Positions 25,779 to 35,054 of a stretch of DNA of 57,185 nucleotides are shown in pieces. Position numbers and translations under genes: made by a program. The notes under the pieces were generated by a model. The model searched no databases, was not told where the DNA came from, and worked only from the letters and a program-made list of their open reading frames with translations. Numbering within the stretch: the stretch's first letter is position 1; every line of letters begins with the position of its first letter. This stretch comes from Ectothiorhodospiraceae bacterium (lineage in GTDB: Bacteria > Pseudomonadota > Gammaproteobacteria > Nitrococcales > Halorhodospiraceae), in contig PUNM01000015.1 of assembly GCA_003552625.1 (NCBI GenBank), positions 1-57,185 of the forward strand, in the 5' to 3' direction.

Positions 25779-28700
25779 CGGCGTCTCCACCTTTTGCCCG
25801 CTCCGCCGGCGCCGCCAGTCCCGCATCCCCGACCTGAACCACGGCCTTCAACTCCTGCAGGGCAACGGCCACAATCGCTGTACCGGGATTCTGAGTAACC
25901 TCGAGCTCCCCGAGCACTGCGCCGAGGCGCTGCAGAGCGCCGCCTCGGTCCGCGAGGAACTTCTCCAGCGCGGCGTCATCCGTCCCGTAGCGGGTAACCA
26001 ATTGGGCCACAAGGGCGCGAACCTGCAGGTCGTAATCAATCAGCAGGCCGTCGCGGAAACGCTCCTGCCACAAATCCTGCGACTCCAGACCATAGAGGGC
26101 GCGACGCAAGCAGCCGAGATCCAGAGTATCCACCAAGCGGTAGTAGTTCGCGGCGATCGCCAGCAGATCGACCCGGGTCGATTCGCTCACCCGCACCCAG
26201 TCCAGCGCTGGACGCAATGCGAAGAGATGAACCAGTCGCGCAGCCTCCGCTGCCGGCAGCCCGGCAGCCTCAAGCCGATCGCACTCGCCAGCGATCGCCT
26301 CCGACTCCCGTGCCGGTAGCAGCCCTGGAAGGGCTTGCGCGAGGCGCTGCACCAGCGGCCGGATGCGCTGGACAGCGTCCTCAATCCCGCCGCAGTCGGC
26401 AGGACTTCGCAGGGATGCCATGTTGCGCAGCAGCCAGACGCTCGCCTCCTCATGCATGCGCCGAAGGCGCACGAGGAGCGCGGCCTTTTGCGCGTGCGCA
26501 ACGCCTTCGCCTCGATGCTCAACGGCCGACCAGCGCTCTTCAAAGCCGAAAATACCGTCTGCCACGAACCAGCTTCTTGCGATATCCGGCACCTCGGCAC
26601 CGCTCTTCTCCGCCACCCGCGCAAAGAACGTCTCGCCCATCCGGTCAACGACGCGGTTGGCAACCTGCGTGGCGATCAACTCCCGCCGCAGCCGGTGGCC
26701 AGTCACCCGCTGCGGGTAGCCCTCTCCCAGCTCAGCTGGGAAGTAATCGAAGAGGAGTCGCTCCATCGAGCCCTCATCGGAGAGATCGCTCCTGAGCAAC
26801 TGCTGTTTTGCATGAATCTTCGTGTGCGCCAGAAGGACCGCCAATTCCGGCCGGACGAGCCCCTGGCCCCTGCCAGCACGCTCAGCCAGCGAAGCTTCGT
26901 CGGGCAATGCCTCCAGCGCCCGATCCAGGGAGCCTTCCCGCTCCAGCCAGCGGATCAGCTCCCCATGCTTGCTCAGCTGTTGCGCGGCCTCGTACTCAGC
27001 CAGCGATAGTGCGCCGCTTTGGGCCCGACACGTCGCCAGCACCCGGTCGGCAACGGCTTCCGTCATGCGGGCGAGCAATTCATCACGATGTTTCTGTGTA
27101 AGGTCGCCCTCTTCAACGACCTGATTCAGCAGGATCTTGATGTTGACTTCCTGATCGGAGCAGGCCACACCCCCGACGTTATCGATCGCATCGGTATTGA
27201 TCCGCCCACCGCCAAGAGCGTACTCCACCCGTGCCTGCTGGGTGAAACCGAGGTTGCCGCCTTCGCCGACGACCCGACAGCGCAGCTGCGAAGCATCAAT
27301 CCGCACGGCTTCGGTCATCTTGTCACCGACCGCTGCGTGCGCCTCTGTGCTTGCCTTCACGTAGGTCCCGATCCCGCCGTTCCAGAGCAGATCCACGGGT
27401 GCAGAGAGAACGGCACGAATCACCTCGTTGGGAGTCAGCCGCGACCGGCTGACGCCGAGAACCGCGCGCGCCGGTGCGCTGAGCTCGATCGATTTGGCCG
27501 TGCGCGGGAAAATGCCGCCGCCAGCGGAGAGGCAGGAGCGATCGTAATCGTTCCAACAAGAGCCCTCCAACTGGAAGAGCCGCCGACGTTCCTCGTAGCT
27601 AGTGGCCGGGTCTGGATCGGGATCGATGAAGACATGCCGGTGGTCAAAAGCCGCCACCAGCCGGATCTGGCGGGAAAGGAGCATCCCGTTCCCGAAGACA
27701 TCGCCGGACATGTCCCCGATCCCGACCGCCGTGAACGGGTCGCGGTGGATGTCCCAGCCCATCTCGTGGAAGTGGCGGCGCACCGACTCCCAGGCGCCCC
27801 GGGCGGTAATTCCCATACGCTTGTGGTCGTAACCCGCTGAACCGCCGGAGGCGAAGGCATCACGGAGCCAGAACCCCTGCTCCCTAGAGACCGAGTTGGC
27901 AAGGTCCGAGAACGTCGCCGTTCCCTTGTCCGCCGCGACCACCAGGTAGGGGTCGTCGTCATCCCGTCTATGCACCCCGGGGGGCGGCTTCAGCTGATCG
28001 TCCGCCAGGTTGTCCGTCACCTGCAGCAAAGCGGACACGTAGGCGCGGTATGCACCGCGCACCGCCGCGCGCTGGGCGTCGCGCTCCGCCGGTAACGATT
28101 TGATGACAAAACCGCCCTTGGCACCGACCGGAACAATGGCGGCGTTCTTGACCATCTGAGCCTTCATCAGGCCGAGAACCTCGCCGCGGAAGTCCTCCCG
28201 CCGATCCGACCAGCGGATCCCCCCACGGGAGACTTCGCCACCGCGCAGATGCACTCCTTCCATCCGCGGGCTGTAGACGAAGACCTCAGCCCAGGGGGCG
28301 GGACGGGGCAACTCCGGGATGGATCCCGGATGGAGCTTCAGCGCGACAGGCTCCCCAGGGGCCACGGCATAAACGTTGGTCCGGACCGTCGCCAGTACGG
28401 CCGCCAGAAACCAGCGCAGGATCCGATCTTCATCAAGGCTTCCCACCTCCCCCAGCGCCTGCTCGATGGCCGCGCGGTGCGTCTCCGCCTCGGCGTCATC
28501 GATCTGTTGCGGATCGAAGCGGCGATGGAAGAGCTGGATCAGCTCCTGCGCGATCGCGGCATGGGCGACCAGCGTCTCCTCCATATACGCCTGCGAGAAA
28601 GGAACAGCGATCTGGCGCAGATAGCGCGCCAGCGAACGCAGCACAGCGATTTCCGACCACGCGACATCGGCGGCAAGGACCAGCCGATTGAGGCCGTCAC

Positions 28701-30642
28701 TCTCGGATCGACCCTGCCAGACTGCAGCAAACGCCTCCTCAAAGCGCGTGGCGACCACGCTGCTGTCGAGGATGCCCCCCCCTTCCCAGAGCAGCCCGAA
28801 GTCGTGAATCCAGCACGGCTCGCCACCGGCCGGTACCACCTCGAAAGGCTGCTCATCCACCACACGCACGCCGAGGTTCTCAAGTACCGGCAAGGCGTCA
28901 GAGAGGGTGGCCGGACGCGCCCCATGCAGCAGCTTGAAGCGCAACTCCCCCACCTGCCCCTCGCTGGTGTGGTAAAGGACCATCTGCGCGCCGCCCCCCT
29001 GGCGCAGCTGCTCGATACGCCGGATATCCTGCGCCGCCACCCGTGGCGCCACCGTTTCCCGATAAGCAGCCGGAAACGCCTCCGCGTAGCGAGCAGCCAG
29101 ATCGCTCCCCTGCTCCTCGCCGCAGGCTTCGGTCAGGGCTTCCCGCACGGCATCGGACCAGGAGCGCAGCGCTTCCACCAGACGCCGTTCCAGGGCGCGG
29201 GTATCGAGTTCAGGCAGATGGGGCCCTGTCAGGCGCAGAATAAAACGGATTCGCGCCAGTGGCGACTCCCCCAGCTGGACGCTGAAGTCGCTTTGCTCAG
29301 CGCCGGCTGCGCGCTCAAGAAGGCGCTGAATGATTCTTCGGGTGTGGGTGTCATAGCGCTCGCGCGGCACATAGACCAGAGAGGAGATAAAACGCTGCCA
29401 TGGGTCGTAGCGTACCAGAAGCCGGATCCGCCGCCGCTCCTGAAGGTGCAGGATGGCGATACTGAGCCGTTCCAGCTCCTCGGGGTCGATCTGAAACAAC
29501 TCGTCGCGCGGATAGGTCTCCAGAATGTTGAGCAGCGCCTTGCCAGCATGGCTATCCGGCGGGTAGCCGGCCCGGGTCAGTACCTGGGCCACCTTGCTCC
29601 GCAGCAGGGGAATTTCCTGCGCGCTGCGATAATACGCGGCAGACGTATAGAGGCCGAGAAACCGGTGCTCCCCGATTACTTCTCCCTCGGTATTGAAGCG
29701 CTTGACACCGATATAGTCCATGTACCCCGGACGATGGACCGGAGAGCGGGAATTGGACTGAGTAAGGATCAGCGGGTCGGGCTCCAGCGCCCTCTGCTGC
29801 ACCTTCGACGGCAGAGCAGCAAAGCGTACGGACGGCCCCGCGGGCGCCGTGCGCATCAAGCCAAGCGCGGAATTCTGAAGCGGCTCCAGGCGAAACCGGG
29901 ACGCGTCATCCGGCTCCAATGCGTAAGCGCGATAACCGAGAAACGTGAAGTGGTCCCGCGCAATCCAGTCGAGAAACGCGCGGACCTCCCGTAGGTGCTC
30001 GGGATCGACCGCCGGCGGCGGCTGATCAGCAAGCTCGCCGGCGGCCTCTTTCAGGGCATCCCGCATCGCCCCCCAGTCGTCAACGACCTGGACGACCTGT
30101 GCGAGAACGCTGAGCAGCGTATCGCGAAGGTGTTCAAGATGCTGCGGATCGGAGCGCCGATCCACCTCAAAGTGCATGTAGGCTTCACGCACCCCGTCGG
30201 CATCGTCGGCAAGGTCCTGCCAGTGGCCATCAGCATCACGCGCGACGCGGAGGACGGGGTGGACGACACGGTGAATGGTCAGGCCCTCATCCTGCAGGGC
30301 CATGGAAAGTGAGTCGATCAGAAAGGGACGGTCATCGACAACCAGATCGATCACCGTATGGCGGCTTTCCCAGCCGTGCTGTTCAGGATCCGGGTTGTAA
30401 ACCGCCAGCCGGGGCTGCTGGGGACGTCGCTGGTAGCCCAGGCGCCAGTGCTCGATCGCCTGGCCGTAAAGGCTTGCAACCGGGCGATCCTCGACATCTT
30501 CCGCCTCGACCCCCGCGTAGTAGGCGGTCGCGAATCGGGCCAGCGGGGCCGCCCGCTCAGCGGGCCAGCGACGATGCACCATCCCTTCCAGGCCCGCCCG
30601 GGGATCCGCACCCCCGGCCTGCCAATCCGACCAAGCGGTCAT
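25768..30642 (-). CDS. gdhB: NAD-specific glutamate dehydrogenase, large (about 180 kDa) class
   Basis: 1624 residues, matching the 180-kDa GDH class first described in Streptomyces and Pseudomonas. A long N-terminal region with ACT-like and helical domains (about 1-720) precedes the catalytic GDH domain, recognised by GGEVSRGGIRWSDRREDFR, MKAQMVKNAAIVPVGAKGGF and GIGDMSGDVFGNGM. It deaminates glutamate to 2-oxoglutarate with NAD, usually in a catabolic direction and under allosteric control. ATG 30642 has AAGGGA 5 bases upstream. It lies 64 bases after ubiT on the same strand. Confidence 0.95.
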   Translation of the reverse strand: MTAWSDWQAGGADPRAGLEGMVHRRWPAERAAPLARFATAYYAGVEAEDVEDRPVASLYGQAIEHWRLGYQRRPQQPRLAVYNPDPEQHGWESRHTVIDLVVDDRPFLIDSLSMALQDEGLTIHRVVHPVLRVARDADGHWQDLADDADGVREAYMHFEVDRRSDPQHLEHLRDTLLSVLAQVVQVVDDWGAMRDALKEAAGELADQPPPAVDPEHLREVRAFLDWIARDHFTFLGYRAYALEPDDASRFRLEPLQNSALGLMRTAPAGPSVRFAALPSKVQQRALEPDPLILTQSNSRSPVHRPGYMDYIGVKRFNTEGEVIGEHRFLGLYTSAAYYRSAQEIPLLRSKVAQVLTRAGYPPDSHAGKALLNILETYPRDELFQIDPEELERLSIAILHLQERRRIRLLVRYDPWQRFISSLVYVPRERYDTHTRRIIQRLLERAAGAEQSDFSVQLGESPLARIRFILRLTGPHLPELDTRALERRLVEALRSWSDAVREALTEACGEEQGSDLAARYAEAFPAAYRETVAPRVAAQDIRRIEQLRQGGGAQMVLYHTSEGQVGELRFKLLHGARPATLSDALPVLENLGVRVVDEQPFEVVPAGGEPCWIHDFGLLWEGGGILDSSVVATRFEEAFAAVWQGRSESDGLNRLVLAADVAWSEIAVLRSLARYLRQIAVPFSQAYMEETLVAHAAIAQELIQLFHRRFDPQQIDDAEAETHRAAIEQALGEVGSLDEDRILRWFLAAVLATVRTNVYAVAPGEPVALKLHPGSIPELPRPAPWAEVFVYSPRMEGVHLRGGEVSRGGIRWSDRREDFRGEVLGLMKAQMVKNAAIVPVGAKGGFVIKSLPAERDAQRAAVRGAYRAYVSALLQVTDNLADDQLKPPPGVHRRDDDDPYLVVAADKGTATFSDLANSVSREQGFWLRDAFASGGSAGYDHKRMGITARGAWESVRRHFHEMGWDIHRDPFTAVGIGDMSGDVFGNGMLLSRQIRLVAAFDHRHVFIDPDPDPATSYEERRRLFQLEGSCWNDYDRSCLSAGGGIFPRTAKSIELSAPARAVLGVSRSRLTPNEVIRAVLSAPVDLLWNGGIGTYVKASTEAHAAVGDKMTEAVRIDASQLRCRVVGEGGNLGFTQQARVEYALGGGRINTDAIDNVGGVACSDQEVNIKILLNQVVEEGDLTQKHRDELLARMTEAVADRVLATCRAQSGALSLAEYEAAQQLSKHGELIRWLEREGSLDRALEALPDEASLAERAGRGQGLVRPELAVLLAHTKIHAKQQLLRSDLSDEGSMERLLFDYFPAELGEGYPQRVTGHRLRRELIATQVANRVVDRMGETFFARVAEKSGAEVPDIARSWFVADGIFGFEERWSAVEHRGEGVAHAQKAALLVRLRRMHEEASVWLLRNMASLRSPADCGGIEDAVQRIRPLVQRLAQALPGLLPARESEAIAGECDRLEAAGLPAAEAARLVHLFALRPALDWVRVSESTRVDLLAIAANYYRLVDTLDLGCLRRALYGLESQDLWQERFRDGLLIDYDLQVRALVAQLVTRYGTDDAALEKFLADRGGALQRLGAVLGELEVTQNPGTAIVAVALQELKAVVQVGDAGLAAPAERAKGGDADDG

Positions 30643-30706
30643 CTCTATCCCTTATGTGGTCGCTACCGCGCAGGTAGTGACCACTGTAGCGCGGGGATGC
30701 CGGCCG

Positions 30707-31171
30707 CTAAACCTTGACCTGCGCGGCGGCGGCCTCCAGCGCGCGGCACAGCGGCCTTGGAAGACGGTGGCGTGGCTCGTAGCTCTCCAGAAGGTTCTTG
30801 ATGGACAGCCCCAGGGCGACATCCCCTTCCACACTCAGACGACGACGGAAGAAGAGCATGTCCGGATCCGCCGCGCCCCCGGCCAGAGCCAAGAAGGCTC
30901 CGGAGTCGCCGCGGATGGAAACGTCTGCTCCTTTCGGGTCTGCAATGGCCAGTCGCCCGTTCTCCAGGGTGAACCCGTAGTGCAGACGTGCATCGGTGAC
31001 TTCCAGGGCGAGGACCTTGTCCACGAGGATGTCCAGCTCCCCGTCAGCCAGTGCCTCGGCAAGGACCTGCTGCAGGATCACGGGCACGATCGCTGCGTTG
31101 ACAGGCCCCGGAACCCAGCGTAGGGGCGTCAGAAAGAGTGGAAGCGCATACTCGATCTGCGGTGCTTTCAT
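30707..31171 (-). CDS. ubiT: UbiT, SCP2-domain factor for oxygen-independent ubiquinone synthesis
   Basis: About 154 residues forming a sterol-carrier-protein-2 fold, with the late segment FFRRRLSVEGDVALGLSIKNLL typical of UbiT (YhbT). UbiT is a lipid-binding accessory protein thought to present hydrophobic ubiquinone intermediates, the anaerobic counterpart of UbiJ. ATG 31171 has GAG about 9 bases upstream; GTG 31180 would overlap the ubiV stop and is equally possible. The identity is strong because ubiV and ubiU lie immediately upstream. Confidence 0.88.
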   Translation of the reverse strand: MKAPQIEYALPLFLTPLRWVPGPVNAAIVPVILQQVLAEALADGELDILVDKVLALEVTDARLHYGFTLENGRLAIADPKGADVSIRGDSGAFLALAGGAADPDMLFFRRRLSVEGDVALGLSIKNLLESYEPRHRLPRPLCRALEAAAAQVKV

Positions 31172-31176
31172 TGTGA

Positions 31177-32079
31177 TCACTCTGCCATGCCCATTGCCGG
31201 GGCCCGCTGGCTGTGGCCGGCATCACCCCACCAGTAACCGTCGCACTGTTGCTCGGCGTCCGGCTCACAAAGCGAAATACGCTCGCCAGCGATCCCCCGC
31301 CGGAAGGCGTCGATCACCTCGCTCATGGCCCCGGGCCGCGGGGAGAGCCGCACGGCGTCCACACCCATGGACTGCATCTGCGGAACGGCGGGTAGAAGGT
31401 TGGCACACCCCCAGGATTGGGTCTGGATTCCATTGATGGTCAGGAACGGCTCCCCCGCCCGGGTCGTTACCGGCAGGCCCTCCGGGTGGTTGGCGCAGAC
31501 GAACCCACAATCGTCTTTGGGGCGATCGTAGTGGCGTGCCGTAAAGCACCGGGCCGAAAACGCCAGTGGCATGCGTCCGTAGGCAAAGACTTCCGTCTCC
31601 GGCGGGTCACCGCCAAGTTCGACGCATTCCTCGAGCACCCCGCGCAGCGAGGACCCCGGGAGTTCCACCGGCGGCACCCAGCGAACGGCACCCGCCTTCT
31701 GCATCGCACGCAGCGCCCGCCCGCTGTAGATATTCAGCGTCGGCCCCGCGACAAAGGGCAGACCCCGTGCTTCTAGCTCGTTGACCGCGGTGAAGTCGTT
31801 GGCTTCAACCCGCATCTCGCCATTCTCACAGAGCCGCCGCACGATCCCGGCTTCGGAGCGAGCTTCCACCAGACTCAGCGTCGACAGGACAACCTCGTGC
31901 CCCTCCTGAGCCAGCTCTTGACCGAGCCCGATCCAGTCCTGAGCTCGCAGCTCCCGGCGGCGCCCGCAGACCGTCTCGCCAAGGTAAAGGGTATCGACCT
32001 GACCCCGCACCCCGTCGTAGAAGCGGCGCACCTCATCCGCGCTCCAGTAGTAGAGGATGGGCCCGATTGCGATCTTCAT
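31177..32079 (-). CDS. ubiV: UbiV, U32-family Fe-S protein for anaerobic ubiquinone hydroxylation
   Basis: 300 residues of the peptidase U32 family. The four cluster cysteines known from E. coli UbiV are conserved: Cys38, then three spaced C-x12-C-x3-C in ARCFTARHYDRPKDDCGFVC, exactly the spacing of Cys180/193/197 in E. coli. UbiV pairs with UbiU to hydroxylate the quinone ring without oxygen. It starts 16 bases after ubiU and is followed directly by ubiT. GGGAG precedes the ATG. Confidence 0.93.
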   Translation of the reverse strand: MKIAIGPILYYWSADEVRRFYDGVRGQVDTLYLGETVCGRRRELRAQDWIGLGQELAQEGHEVVLSTLSLVEARSEAGIVRRLCENGEMRVEANDFTAVNELEARGLPFVAGPTLNIYSGRALRAMQKAGAVRWVPPVELPGSSLRGVLEECVELGGDPPETEVFAYGRMPLAFSARCFTARHYDRPKDDCGFVCANHPEGLPVTTRAGEPFLTINGIQTQSWGCANLLPAVPQMQSMGVDAVRLSPRPGAMSEVIDAFRRGIAGERISLCEPDAEQQCDGYWWGDAGHSQRAPAMGMAE

Positions 32080-32095
32080 GCTCTGCTCCCGCCGA

Positions 32096-33091
32096 TCACT
32101 GCCATTTACGCTCGTACGGTCCCAGCGTGGTTGTCGCCCCCTCCGAGAATTCGCGCAGGGCGGCCACTTGCGCCGGGTCGGGTGTATAGTCGCCCTCCGC
32201 TTCCGGGATCCGGTCGATCAGCGAGCGCCAAATGCTTGTCACCTTGCCCACGTAGGCCGGGCTGCGCTGTCGGCCCTCAATCTTCACCGCGTGGATACCG
32301 GCACGCTTGAGGCGCGGCAACAACTCCGCTGTCTCAAGACTCGTGGGCGTTTCGAAGGCGTGCTCGATCTCGCCCTCGACTTCATACCGCCCCTTGCAGA
32401 TCGTCGGGTAGCCGGCGGGCTCCTCCGGGGCGAAACGGTCGATGAGCAGTCCCCCGAGGCGCGCCTCCCGCCCCTGGGAGGTTTCCTGCCACTGCACCGC
32501 CCAGGCCGGCGAGCACGCCCCGACTGTATTCGGGGATTCTCCGGTGGCGTAAGAGGAGAGAAGGCACCGCCCCTCGGCCATGACGCACAGGGAGCCGAAA
32601 CCAAAGACCTCGAGTTCCACGTCGGTATCCGCGGCGAGCGCCTCAACCTGAGCCATGGAAAGCACCCGCGGAAGCACGGCGCGGCTCACCCCGTACCGGC
32701 GCTGGTAGAAGGCCAGTGCCTCGGGCGTGGTGGCCGAGGCCTGGACCGACAGGTGTCGCGCCAGGCTGGGCCAACGCTCGGCAGCGTACTCCAGCAGGCC
32801 CAGGTCGGCGACAATGACCGCATCGGCACCGATCCGGGCCGCCTCGTCCACGGCCTGCTGCCACTGCGCCCAACCGCCAGCCTGTACATAGGAGTTGATG
32901 GCCACCAGCACGCGCACACCGCGCTGATGGGCGTACTCCACTCCGCGCGCCGCCTGCTGAGGCGTAAAGTTCAGCCCCGGGAAGTGTCGCGCATTGGTCG
33001 AATCCCGAAAGCCGATATAAACCGTGTCCGCCCCATTGTCCACAGCGGCGCGCAGGGCGGTCAGATTACCGGCCGGGCACAGCAGCTCCAT
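32096..33091 (-). CDS. ubiU: UbiU, U32-family Fe-S protein for anaerobic ubiquinone hydroxylation
   Basis: 331 residues from ATG 33091 (GGAGGAG just upstream). The N-terminal ELLCPAGNLTALRAAVDNGAD is typical of U32 proteins. Four cysteines match the E. coli UbiU 4Fe-4S ligands: spacings of 7 and 17 residues between the first three (SLCVMAEGRC then GAC), and a fourth in YPTICKGRY. With UbiV it forms the O2-independent hydroxylase, using prephenate as oxygen donor in studied systems. First gene of ubiU-ubiV-ubiT. Confidence 0.94.
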   Translation of the reverse strand: MELLCPAGNLTALRAAVDNGADTVYIGFRDSTNARHFPGLNFTPQQAARGVEYAHQRGVRVLVAINSYVQAGGWAQWQQAVDEAARIGADAVIVADLGLLEYAAERWPSLARHLSVQASATTPEALAFYQRRYGVSRAVLPRVLSMAQVEALAADTDVELEVFGFGSLCVMAEGRCLLSSYATGESPNTVGACSPAWAVQWQETSQGREARLGGLLIDRFAPEEPAGYPTICKGRYEVEGEIEHAFETPTSLETAELLPRLKRAGIHAVKIEGRQRSPAYVGKVTSIWRSLIDRIPEAEGDYTPDPAQVAALREFSEGATTTLGPYERKWQ

Positions 33092-33123
33092 GGCTCCTCC
33101 ATCGCACACCGATTACCCGAGGC

Positions 33124-33129
33124 ATTCTA
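33124..33129 (-). promoter_or_regulatory. Candidate -10 element for ubiUVT
   Basis: TAGAAT on the minus strand, 32 bases before the ubiU ATG, within GGTTAGAATGCC. No consensus -35 is seen at 17 bases and no FNR-type TTGAT-N4-ATCAA site is visible in the 84-base gap before lpdA. Confidence 0.35.
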
Positions 33130-33175
33130 ACCCAACGCCCGGCGCTGATGCTTGCCGCTGCTCCGCGCGCAGGGG

Positions 33176-34945
33176 CTATTTCCTCTTTCGCGGTGGCATC
33201 AGGTCAGTGATCGTACCCGTCGCCATCTCGGCGGCCATAGCCACGGTTTCGGCCAGGGTCGGGTGGGGATGTACCGTCAACCCGATATCGTGGGCATCAG
33301 CCCCCATCTCCAGCGCGAGGCCAACCTCGCCAAGAAGGTCGCCGGCATTGGGGCCGACAATCCCGCCACCGAGCAGGCGTCCACTCTCCGGATCGAAGAG
33401 CAGCTTGGTAACGCCATCGCTGGCATCCAGCGAAATCGCACGTCCGTTTGCCGCCCACGGAAAGAGCCCCTTCTCGTACGCCCGGCCTTCGGCCTTCGCC
33501 TGTTCCTCGGTGAGTCCGACCCAGGCGACCTCCGGGTCCGTATACGCCACCGACGGTACCGCTCGTGCGTCCCAGGCGCTGCGCTCTCCGGCGATTACCT
33601 CAGCAGCGATCTTGCCCTCGTGCACGGCCTTGTGAGCCAGCATCGGCTGCCCGGCGACGTCACCGATCGCATGGACATGGGGCAGGCGGGTCCGAAGGCG
33701 CTCGTCCACCGGCACGCACCCGTGCGCATCCGCCTCCAGACCGAGGGCTTCGAGCCCAATCCGATCGGCGTTCGGCTTACGCCCGACGGCGACCAGGACG
33801 CGATCGTAGCGCTCCGACTCCGGAGCCCCGTCGCCGGACATGGAAACGGTCAGGGATTTCTTGTTCGGCTTAACCCCGGTGACCTCGGTATTGAGGTGGA
33901 TCGCCTCATAGCGCTTGGCGATCCGCTTGCGCAGCACCTTGACTAGATCGGGGTCCGCGCCCGGCATCAGGCGATCTGCAAGCTCTACGACGGTGACCTT
34001 GCTACCGAGCCCCCGATAAACAGACGCCATCTCCAAGCCGATGATCCCGCCGCCGACCACCAGAAGCCGCTCCGGAATTTCCTCGAGTCGCAGGGCGCCC
34101 GTGGAGTCCATGACCCGGGGATCGTCCACGTCCAGCGACGGCGGAACGAACGGCCGCGACCCGGTCGCGATGATGCAGTGACGGAACTGGACCGTACGCC
34201 GCTGCTCCGGGCCTTCGACCTCAAGCTCATGCTCGCCGGTAAAGCGGCCGACCCCGGTAACCACCTCGACCTTGCGCTGCTTGGCCATGCCGGCCAGGCC
34301 GCTTGTGAGCTGCCGGACCACCCCGTCCTTCCAGGCGTTCAGCTTGCCCAAATCGACGCTCGGCTTGCCGAAAGAGATGCCGTGGCTGGCGAAGGCCTCC
34401 GCGTCATCGACCACTTTCGCGGCATGGAGCAGAGCCTTGGAGGGTATGCAGCCGACATTCAGACAGACGCCGCCAAGAACCGGATACTGCTCCACAAGGA
34501 TCACCCTCAGCCCGAGGTCGGCGGCACGGAACGCCGCCGAGTACCCGCCCGGTCCCGCACCAAGGACGAGTACATCGCAATCCGCGTCGCTCGGCGCGTC
34601 GCCCGGACGGCCTGCTGCCTGCGACGACGCACTGTCGGCAGGAGCCGCCGGCTCATCACCGCCCCTTGGCTCGGCGGCCTTGCCCGCACCGCGCTGCTCG
34701 GCCTGCTCGGCCTGCTCGAGAGTCAGGATCACAGAGCCTTCGGAGACACGATCACCGACCGCCACCCTGAGCTCCTGAACCACTCCACCCGCCTCGGCAG
34801 GCACCTCCATGCTCGCCTTGTCGGACTCGAGGGTGATCAGTGACTGCTCCGGTTCCACCGTGTCGCCGGGCGAGACCAGGACCTCAATCACCTCCACGGC
34901 ATCGAAACCACCGATGTCCGGTACTTTTACTTCGCGCTGTGCCAT
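33176..34945 (-). CDS. lpdA: Dihydrolipoamide dehydrogenase (E3) with N-terminal lipoyl domain
   Basis: 589 residues. An N-terminal lipoyl domain (about 1-80, lipoyl Lys43 in ESDKAS) and a flexible Ala/Glu/Gly-rich linker precede a complete flavoprotein disulfide reductase: FAD-binding LVLGAGPGGYSAAFRAADLG, redox-active GGVCLNVGCIPSKALLH, and the C-terminal HPHPTLAETV dimer motif. E3 reoxidises dihydrolipoamide of the pyruvate dehydrogenase complex with NAD. ATG 34945 has AGGAG 6 bases upstream. The lipoyl domain is very similar in protein and DNA to that of AceF next door. It lies 109 bases after aceF; I see no terminator between them. Confidence 0.95.
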   Translation of the reverse strand: MAQREVKVPDIGGFDAVEVIEVLVSPGDTVEPEQSLITLESDKASMEVPAEAGGVVQELRVAVGDRVSEGSVILTLEQAEQAEQRGAGKAAEPRGGDEPAAPADSASSQAAGRPGDAPSDADCDVLVLGAGPGGYSAAFRAADLGLRVILVEQYPVLGGVCLNVGCIPSKALLHAAKVVDDAEAFASHGISFGKPSVDLGKLNAWKDGVVRQLTSGLAGMAKQRKVEVVTGVGRFTGEHELEVEGPEQRRTVQFRHCIIATGSRPFVPPSLDVDDPRVMDSTGALRLEEIPERLLVVGGGIIGLEMASVYRGLGSKVTVVELADRLMPGADPDLVKVLRKRIAKRYEAIHLNTEVTGVKPNKKSLTVSMSGDGAPESERYDRVLVAVGRKPNADRIGLEALGLEADAHGCVPVDERLRTRLPHVHAIGDVAGQPMLAHKAVHEGKIAAEVIAGERSAWDARAVPSVAYTDPEVAWVGLTEEQAKAEGRAYEKGLFPWAANGRAISLDASDGVTKLLFDPESGRLLGGGIVGPNAGDLLGEVGLALEMGADAHDIGLTVHPHPTLAETVAMAAEMATGTITDLMPPRKRK

Positions 34946-35054
34946 TGCCTGCTCCTGCCCCATTCCGGGCCGCCGACCCAACCGGCAGCCTGTCCCGTAC
35001 TCGCCGGGGACCGGCCCCGGCGATCCATGTCAGCAACGAGCGGATACCGCCGCG

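Noticed and set aside
28249-29994. Open frame of 581 codons antisense to the glutamate dehydrogenase gene
   Set aside because: Shadow of a highly conserved gene, with arginine- and glutamine-rich low-information translation and no start signals.
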